NCBI GenBank assembly: GCA_018780025.1
Contig: JADMKH010000284.1
Span: forward strand, 1 to 11,049
DNA: 11,049 nucleotides
From: Thiobacillus sp.
GTDB lineage: Bacteria > Pseudomonadota > Gammaproteobacteria > Burkholderiales > Thiobacillaceae
Direction of reading: 5' to 3'
Position 1 is the stretch's first letter; every line of letters starts with the position of its first letter. Made by a program: the position numbers and the translations under genes. A model generated the notes under the pieces. The model had not been told where the DNA came from, searched no databases, and saw only the letters and a list, made by a program, of their open reading frames with translations. Shown here piece by piece: positions 6,375 to 11,049 of the stretch.

Positions 6375-8135
6375 ATGATTGCCCTGCTGGAGGCGCATCG
6401 CGCGGGTTTGTTGCGCCGCAAACACTGGTTGCCGAATATCCTCTCCGGAGCGATTGTCGGCGTGGTGGCCCTGCCGCTGGCGATGGCTTTTGCCATCGCC
6501 AGCGGGGCCAAACCCGAGCAGGGGCTGTATACGGCCATCGTAGCCGGGCTGCTGGTCTCGATCCTGGGCGGCACCCGCCTCCAGGTCGCGGGGCCAACCG
6601 GTGCGTTCATCGTCATTCTCGCGGGCGTCACGGCGGAACACGGCATTGCAGGGCTGCAACTCGCCACCCTGATGGCCGGCATGATCCTGTTGCTGCTGGG
6701 CGTGGCCCGCCTGGGCAGCATCATCAAATATATTCCCGACCCCGTGATCGTCGGTTTCACCGCCGGCATTGCAGTGATTATCTGGGTCAGCCAGTGGAAA
6801 GACTTTTTTGGCCTGACTGCGACAACAGGCGCGCATTTCCACGAAAAAGTCTGGCATCTGCTGCAGGCGCTGCCCCAGCTTCACCTCATGACCGCCGCCC
6901 TGGCCGTGTTGTCGCTGCTGCTGGTGCTGTACACCGCGAAGATTCCCGGTTTGAAAAGGGTTCCGGGGCCCCTGGCCGCCCTGATCGTGGCCACGCTTGT
7001 CCAGGCCAGCCTCGATCTCCCCGGCGTGGCCACCATCGGCAGCGCGTTCGGCAGCATTCCTGCCGGGCTTCCCAGCCTGCAGTTCCCGGAATTCACGGCC
7101 AATCAGGTCATTCAGTTGATCGGTCCGGCGTTCACGATTGCCATGCTGGGGGCGATCGAATCCCTGCTCTCAGCCGTGGTGGCCGACGGCATGACGGGAA
7201 CACGGCACAACTCCAACCAGGAACTGATAGGCCAGGGCATCGCCAATATCGTTACCCCCCTGTTTGGCGGCTTCGCGGCCACCGGAGCCATCGCACGCAC
7301 GGCCACCAACATCCGCAACGGCGGCACCAGCCCGCTGGCCGGCATCGTCCATGCGGCAACGCTGGTGCTGGTCGTGCTGCTGCTGGCCCCGCTGGCGACA
7401 CACATCCCCCTCGCTGCGCTCGCTGCCATCCTGTTTGTGGTGGCGTGGAACATGAGCGAAGCCGGCCACTTTGTGCGCATGGTCCGGCGCGCCCCGCGCG
7501 CCGATGTGGCGATCCTGCTGGTGACCTTTGCCCTCACGGTGTTTGCCGACCTGGTGGTGGCGGTCAACATTGGCGTCATCCTGGCGACGCTGCATTTCCT
7601 GCGGCGCATGGCCGCCAGTGTGGAAGTCGGCCAGGTAGCCGAAAAAGAGTTGCATAAGGAGTATGCCCATCTCGGCTTCGATAGCTTGCCGCACGATGTC
7701 ATGGTCTACGCGGTCGACGGGCCGTTTTTTTTCGGCGCGGTCGAGAATTTCGAGCGTGCGCTTGCCGGCACCCACAACGACCCTCGCCTGCTCATCCTGC
7801 GCCTGCGCCGCATGCCCTTCATCGACGCGACCGGGCTGCAGGCGCTGGAAGACGCCATCCGCGGCTTTCATGGACGCGGGGTCGAGGTGGTGTTATGCGG
7901 CGCCAATGCACGGGTGCAAGGCAAGCTGTCCCGTTCGGGTATTCTCGACCTGGTCGGCCAAACCCATTATTTCAAAACCTGCGGCGAGGCGATCAGCCAG
8001 TGCCACACCCTGAAAGCGCGAGAACCCGAACCTTCGGAACCGCTTGCGCGCGGCTCCCGCGCGACGTCCCCCGCTATCAGCCGCGAGCAGTTGAGCCGCA
8101 AGCCTGGACAATCCGGCAACCACACCGGGGGCTGA
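6375..8135 (+). CDS. SulP (SLC26) family anion transporter, BicA-like, with STAS domain
   Basis: This 586-aa inner-membrane transporter has the compact SulP core at about residues 15-425, with AGPTGAFIVILAG in the first half and TGTRHNSNQELIGQG in the second. The second half (NSNQELIGQG..., FGGFAATGAI, IRNGGTSPLAGI) resembles the cyanobacterial bicarbonate transporter BicA more than the neighbouring SulP does. At the place where BicA, as I recall it, has the bicarbonate-site pair D258/T262 (GCIDALLT), this protein has GAIESLLS, so aspartate is replaced by glutamate and threonine by serine. Glutamate there is common in other SulP proteins, so substrate stays open. The STAS domain (about 440-555) has canonical PFIDATGLQALE. 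A polar tail of about 40 residues follows. An in-frame stop at 6360-6362 excludes an earlier start; the Shine-Dalgarno is weak. The gene ends 3 bp from the convergent ribbon-helix-helix gene. Confidence 0.9.
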   Translation: MIALLEAHRAGLLRRKHWLPNILSGAIVGVVALPLAMAFAIASGAKPEQGLYTAIVAGLLVSILGGTRLQVAGPTGAFIVILAGVTAEHGIAGLQLATLMAGMILLLLGVARLGSIIKYIPDPVIVGFTAGIAVIIWVSQWKDFFGLTATTGAHFHEKVWHLLQALPQLHLMTAALAVLSLLLVLYTAKIPGLKRVPGPLAALIVATLVQASLDLPGVATIGSAFGSIPAGLPSLQFPEFTANQVIQLIGPAFTIAMLGAIESLLSAVVADGMTGTRHNSNQELIGQGIANIVTPLFGGFAATGAIARTATNIRNGGTSPLAGIVHAATLVLVVLLLAPLATHIPLAALAAILFVVAWNMSEAGHFVRMVRRAPRADVAILLVTFALTVFADLVVAVNIGVILATLHFLRRMAASVEVGQVAEKELHKEYAHLGFDSLPHDVMVYAVDGPFFFGAVENFERALAGTHNDPRLLILRLRRMPFIDATGLQALEDAIRGFHGRGVEVVLCGANARVQGKLSRSGILDLVGQTHYFKTCGEAISQCHTLKAREPEPSEPLARGSRATSPAISREQLSRKPGQSGNHTGG

Positions 8136-8138
8136 GCG

Positions 8139-8327
8139 TTATTTCCTTATTTGAACGGCGGGCCCGGTTGAGTCGCCATACTGCACCCCGTGCTGCGCCA
8201 GGTACTCGCGGATCATCTGGCGTACCACCTGGGAAGGCGTCAGATCCTGTTCTGCGCACAGGCGCTCGAAGGCCTTTTTCTTGGCGGGATCAATCAGAAT
8301 CGTCAGTCGTGCGGTTTTATTTTCCAT
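8139..8327 (-). CDS. Small ribbon-helix-helix (CopG/Arc-type) DNA-binding protein
   Basis: This 62-aa protein has the full RHH pattern: a short strand TARLTILID, helix A (PAKKKAFERLCAEQ), a turn with TPSQ, and helix B (VVRQMIREYLAQHG). These proteins dimerise and insert the two-stranded sheet into the DNA major groove. The alternating residues R7, T9 and I11 are candidates for base contacts. It lies 40 bp behind the Sua5-type gene on the same strand and may be the last gene of that operon, although no clear Shine-Dalgarno is seen. No toxin partner is visible next to it: its downstream neighbour is the convergent SulP gene. An antitoxin role is therefore unsupported, and a stand-alone regulator is more likely. 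Targets are unknown. Confidence 0.8.
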   Translation of the reverse strand: MENKTARLTILIDPAKKKAFERLCAEQDLTPSQVVRQMIREYLAQHGVQYGDSTGPAVQIRK

Positions 8328-8367
8328 CGATATAGGCGGCGGGTTGTGACCCCGATTGTAACGGCAG

Positions 8368-9399
8368 CTACGACTGGGCCTCTACTCGTGCCGATTTGGC
8401 CCAGCCCGAACCCGCGGCAGCGCGCTGCAATCGGTCATTCGCTGCCGTCCACTCCGCACCATCCGGAGGGATTTCGATCAGGATACAAGCGCTTCCCAGC
8501 GCGTCGGCTTCACGCAGCCGCGCATACAAATCATGCCCATACGCGGCCGCCTCGGCCGGCAGCCGCATCCAGCGGCAACTGACATTCGATTGGGGCGCAT
8601 GCCGCGCCAGCACGACGACCGTGCCTGCTGCGGCAAGCCTGACCGCTTCTGCATCAAGCGCCTGCGGCGGCACCAGGCGCAGCGGGGTAGCGGGCGCATA
8701 GTGCGCCTCAAGGCTGCCCGGCACCTTGGGCGCCTCAGTTGAAAGCGTCTCATCCAGCTTACCCATGATCGCTTCCAGCATGGGGGGGGTCACCGCCCCC
8801 GGTCTCAGTACCCGGGGATGAGGACCGCTCAGGTCGAGTATGGTCGACTCCAGCCCAACCGAACATGCGCCGCCATCGATCACGGCATCGATACGGCCCT
8901 CCAGTTCGGACAGCACATGGTCAACGCAGGTTGGGCTGACGCGTCCAAATTGATTGGCGGAGGGCGCGGCAATCCCGCCGCCGAATGACTCCAACAAAGC
9001 CAGCGCGACCGGATGCCCGGGGACGCGCAGGCCTATGGTGTCGAGTCCGCCGCTGGCCGCTACTGCCACACCCGATGCGCGTTTCAGAATCAGGGTGAGC
9101 GGACCTGGCCAGAATCTCGCGGCCAGCGCCCATGCTGTTTCTGGAATGTCGCGAGCCCACTGCGGCAGTTCCGCTGCGGATGCGATATGCACAATCAGCG
9201 GATGGTCGGCCGGCCGCCCCTTGGCGGCGAAAATCCTCGCCACGGCTGCATCGTTGGCGGCGTCCGCGCCTAATCCGTAAACAGTTTCGGTGGGAAACGC
9301 GACCAGCCCGCCCGCGCGCAAAATGTCCGCCGCGCGCGCGATATCGGCAGGCTCGTCGCCAACAAATCGACGCATTGTGCCGCCGACACGCGTGGTCAT
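8368..9399 (-). CDS. L-threonylcarbamoyladenylate synthase, Sua5 type
   Basis: This cytoplasmic enzyme makes threonylcarbamoyl-AMP from threonine, bicarbonate (CO2) and ATP, the first step of t6A37 modification of ANN-decoding tRNAs. At 343 aa it is the long Sua5 form, not the roughly 190-aa TsaC form. The YrdC domain (about 10-215) shows PTETVYGL (36-43), KGRPADHPL (60-68), SANQFGRVSPT (about 147-157) and GLESTILDL with RVLRPG. The linker PGSLEAHYAPATPL matches the Sua5 type, and a C-terminal Sua5 domain follows. The ATG at 9399 is supported by GGAGGG 5 nt upstream and lies 1 nt after the stop of the BMC gene, so the two are translationally coupled. A housekeeping gene here is unexpected, although its bicarbonate substrate is a coincidental link to the carbon genes around it. 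Confidence 0.93.
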   Translation of the reverse strand: MTTRVGGTMRRFVGDEPADIARAADILRAGGLVAFPTETVYGLGADAANDAAVARIFAAKGRPADHPLIVHIASAAELPQWARDIPETAWALAARFWPGPLTLILKRASGVAVAASGGLDTIGLRVPGHPVALALLESFGGGIAAPSANQFGRVSPTCVDHVLSELEGRIDAVIDGGACSVGLESTILDLSGPHPRVLRPGAVTPPMLEAIMGKLDETLSTEAPKVPGSLEAHYAPATPLRLVPPQALDAEAVRLAAAGTVVVLARHAPQSNVSCRWMRLPAEAAAYGHDLYARLREADALGSACILIEIPPDGAEWTAANDRLQRAAAGSGWAKSARVEAQS

Positions 9400-9400
9400 A

Positions 9401-10054
9401 TCAACCCTCCGTGATCCGGCGGGCTTGCTTGTTGAGGTTTTCGATGGCTTGCACCGCCGCGCGTTGCGCCGTCTCGGCCTCAGCCTCGGAACCCATCATG
9501 GTCAAGCGTCCAAAATTGCCGAACGGTTTAACGTCCACCAGCGTGATGTGCGCGGCCTTTTCCGCTTCATTGGCGGCATAGACGGCATAGCCCGCAGGCT
9601 CGACTTCGAGAATGAACATGGTCTTGCCCGGCAGGATCATCGAGCCCTTGCGCAACTGGCGGTTGATGAGCGTGGTGTGATCCGGCGTCATGCCGCAGAT
9701 GACCTCGTTCCAGTGGATTTTGCAGGCCATGCGCGTGTCCATGGTGGTGTTCAACTGCCGCAAAATGGTATTGCCGGCTTCCATCACTTCGCTCTGGTTG
9801 CGGTAGTGGATTTCCATTGAGCCGAAGGAGCGTTCCACCACCTGCTCACCCAGGTGAACATTGGTTTCCTTGAGCGCGATGTCGGACAGCCGGTGTACCG
9901 CCATGCCGGGTGAGACCTCGACCCACAGGCAGGCATCGCCGGGCACCGGCAAAAATCCCTGCGAAGAGGTGGCGAGATAGGACGCGAGCTGCGGTTGCAG
10001 CGCGTCCATGAAAACGAAAGTGCGCAGGCTGATATGCATGGTTCTGTCGCTCAA
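9401..10054 (-). CDS. Tandem BMC-domain (microcompartment-like) protein downstream of cbbO
   Basis: This 217-aa protein has two regions resembling bacterial-microcompartment shell domains. The first (about 43-105) contains VEVSPGMAVHRLSDIALKET and an AGNTIL helix. The second (about 147-210) contains FILEVEPAGYAVYAANEAEK, HITLVDVKPFGNFGRLTMMG and a final AEAETAQRAA helix. Known tandem-BMC proteins such as CsoS1D form pseudohexameric shell trimers; whether this one joins a shell is unknown, since no other shell gene is in the window. An N-terminal leader of about 40 residues precedes the first domain. A TTG at 10054 overlaps the cbbO stop by 4 bp (TTGA), while an ATG at 10039 gives a 212-aa product starting MHISLRTF. 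Neither has a strong Shine-Dalgarno, so the start is uncertain. The overlap with cbbO points to a function linked to Rubisco activation or carboxysomes. Confidence 0.8.
   Translation of the reverse strand: MSDRTMHISLRTFVFMDALQPQLASYLATSSQGFLPVPGDACLWVEVSPGMAVHRLSDIALKETNVHLGEQVVERSFGSMEIHYRNQSEVMEAGNTILRQLNTTMDTRMACKIHWNEVICGMTPDHTTLINRQLRKGSMILPGKTMFILEVEPAGYAVYAANEAEKAAHITLVDVKPFGNFGRLTMMGSEAEAETAQRAAVQAIENLNKQARRITEG
9405..9410 (-). promoter_or_regulatory. Ribosome binding site of the Sua5-type gene
   Basis: GGAGGG on the minus strand lies 5 nt before the ATG at 9399, inside the last codons of the BMC gene. It decides the start at 9399 over the internal methionine at residue 9. Confidence 0.8.
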
Positions 10055-11049
10055 CGGGTCAGGCCCATGTACAGCATCGGTAATTTTTCCGGCAGGCGTT
10101 CAACTTTGTCCAGCACGGTAAAGTTCTTGGCGCCGAAGATGCGCGCCACGTATTGATCGGCGTGCGGGTCGAGGCTCAACGCATAGACGGTGATGCCGTC
10201 CCGCGCCAGTTCTTCGACCGCACGCTTGGTGTCGAAGCGCAGGTACTGCGGATCGCGCACGTCGTTGTCGGCGGGCTCGCCATCGGTAATGATGAACAGG
10301 ACTTTCTTGCTTTTCGGCTGCAGCTTGAGCTGCTCGCCCGCGTGGCGCAGCGCCGCCCCCATGCGGGTGGAGTAGGAGCCCTTGAGGCCGGCGAGGCGCG
10401 CCTTCACCAGATCGTTGTAGGGCTGGTCGAAGTCCTTGAAGCGGTAGTAATGCACATCGTGGCGGCCGTCGGAGCAGAAGCCGTGCAATGCGAACGGATC
10501 GCCGATGCGGTCGAGCGCATCGGACAGCAGCACCGTTGCGGCGCGTGACAGATCCATGATGCTGTAATCGTGGCCGCGCACCTTGTCGTTGGACGATTCC
10601 GACATGTCGAGCAGCACCATCACCGCAAGATCGCGCACGTTGCGCTTGTAGCGCATCATGATGCGGGTGTCGGGCTGCTGGCCCATGCGGATGTCGATCA
10701 TGGCGCGGACGGCCGCGTTGATGTCGAGTTCGTCGCCGTCTTCCTGCCGCCGGATGCGCTGCATCGCCTGCGGAATCATGGATTCGATCAGGTATTTCAG
10801 GCGCGAGATCACCGGCTTGTTGTCGGCGACGATCTTTTCAATGACTTCAAGCTCGCCCAGCGGGGGACGGCGTTCCAGCACCGTGGCCCAGCTCGGCCGT
10901 TCGAGCTGGATCTGATAATCCCACTCGTGGTAATGGTAGGGATCAGAAATCGGCGGGCGGCCTTCCAGTTCGTTAATCGTCACGCCTTCCTGATCAAGAA
11001 AGAATGGCGTTTCGAGAACCCAGATTTCTTCCGCATCGTCCCCTGCATA
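10051..11049 (-). CDS. cbbO: CbbO-type Rubisco activase subunit, VWA-domain C-terminal part
   Basis: The 332 visible residues are the C-terminal part of a VWA-domain protein of the CbbO/NorD family. CbbO works with the MoxR-type AAA+ protein CbbQ to remove inhibitory sugar phosphates from Rubisco, and its VWA domain is thought to recognise Rubisco. The fragment starts YAGDDAEEIWVLETPFFLDQ and has EWDYQIQLERPSW. The VWA domain has a complete MIDAS: DMSES at fragment residues about 148-152, the threonine of STRMG at about 228, and the aspartate of TDGEPAD at about 256. The frame is open to the right edge, so the GTG at 10983 is internal and the 5' end lies outside. CbbO proteins are usually over 700 aa, so about half is missing. 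NorD of nitric-oxide reductase is the main alternative; the BMC neighbour favours CbbO. Confidence 0.85.
   Translation of the reverse strand, partial: YAGDDAEEIWVLETPFFLDQEGVTINELEGRPPISDPYHYHEWDYQIQLERPSWATVLERRPPLGELEVIEKIVADNKPVISRLKYLIESMIPQAMQRIRRQEDGDELDINAAVRAMIDIRMGQQPDTRIMMRYKRNVRDLAVMVLLDMSESSNDKVRGHDYSIMDLSRAATVLLSDALDRIGDPFALHGFCSDGRHDVHYYRFKDFDQPYNDLVKARLAGLKGSYSTRMGAALRHAGEQLKLQPKSKKVLFIITDGEPADNDVRDPQYLRFDTKRAVEELARDGITVYALSLDPHADQYVARIFGAKNFTVLDKVERLPEKLPMLYMGLTR

Noticed and set aside
6344..7657. 437-codon open frame on the plus strand overlapping the second SulP gene in another frame
   Set aside because: The product is rich in R, G, P and H with no domain, while the frame from 6375 gives a full SulP protein.
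10051..10983. Complete 310-aa VWA protein starting at GTG 10983
   Set aside because: The frame stays open to the window edge, and the 22 extra residues (YAGDDAEE... to DQEG) match the CbbO/NorD family, so the gene is truncated by the window and 10983 is internal.
1..11049. CRISPR array, insertion sequence, tRNA or rRNA gene
   Set aside because: No regularly spaced direct repeats, transposase frames, tRNA-like cloverleaf or rRNA sequence were seen on either strand.

Overview
The window looks like a chromosomal segment from a GC-rich, autotrophic proteobacterium, most likely a betaproteobacterium of the Thiobacillus / Nitrosomonadales kind. The evidence is the end of a cbbO-type Rubisco-activase gene, a tandem BMC-domain protein directly behind it, two SulP anion transporters, and protein sequences that read as betaproteobacterial. 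The assignment comes from recognising protein families; no database search was run. There are no rRNA, tRNA, CRISPR or insertion-sequence genes.

Left block (1-3061, minus strand): a sensor histidine kinase and an NtrC-family sigma-54 activator overlap by 4 bp. Behind them is the first part of a thioredoxin-like gene that runs off the left edge. The divergent intergenic region (2962-3168) is densely regulatory. It holds a near-consensus -24/-12 sigma-54 promoter facing right, three copies of a GTTG...CAAC dyad upstream of it, and a plausible sigma-70 promoter facing left that two of the dyads cover. The simplest reading is that the response regulator binds the dyads, activates the rightward promoter and represses its own operon.

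Middle block (3169-8135, plus strand): the sigma-54 promoter drives a 198-aa protein of unknown function with a weak universal-stress-protein-like look. Two hairpins follow, then a SulP transporter with an unusual hydrophilic insertion of roughly 130 residues. A 346-bp non-coding gap with nested inverted repeats comes next, then a second, more BicA-like SulP transporter. Both transporters end in STAS domains. Given the Rubisco-activase gene nearby, bicarbonate uptake is an attractive role for one or both, but substrate cannot be read from the sequence.

Right block (8139-11049, minus strand, convergent with the second SulP by 3 bp): read 5'->3' on that strand, the order is the C-terminal part of CbbO (VWA domain with intact MIDAS motif), a 217-aa protein with two BMC-type domains, a Sua5-type threonylcarbamoyl-AMP synthase, and a 62-aa ribbon-helix-helix regulator. 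The first three are overlapping or 1 nt apart and are almost certainly one transcript.

The two most interesting items are the self-contained two-component / sigma-54 module with its uncharacterised target gene, and the tandem-BMC protein coupled to cbbO.
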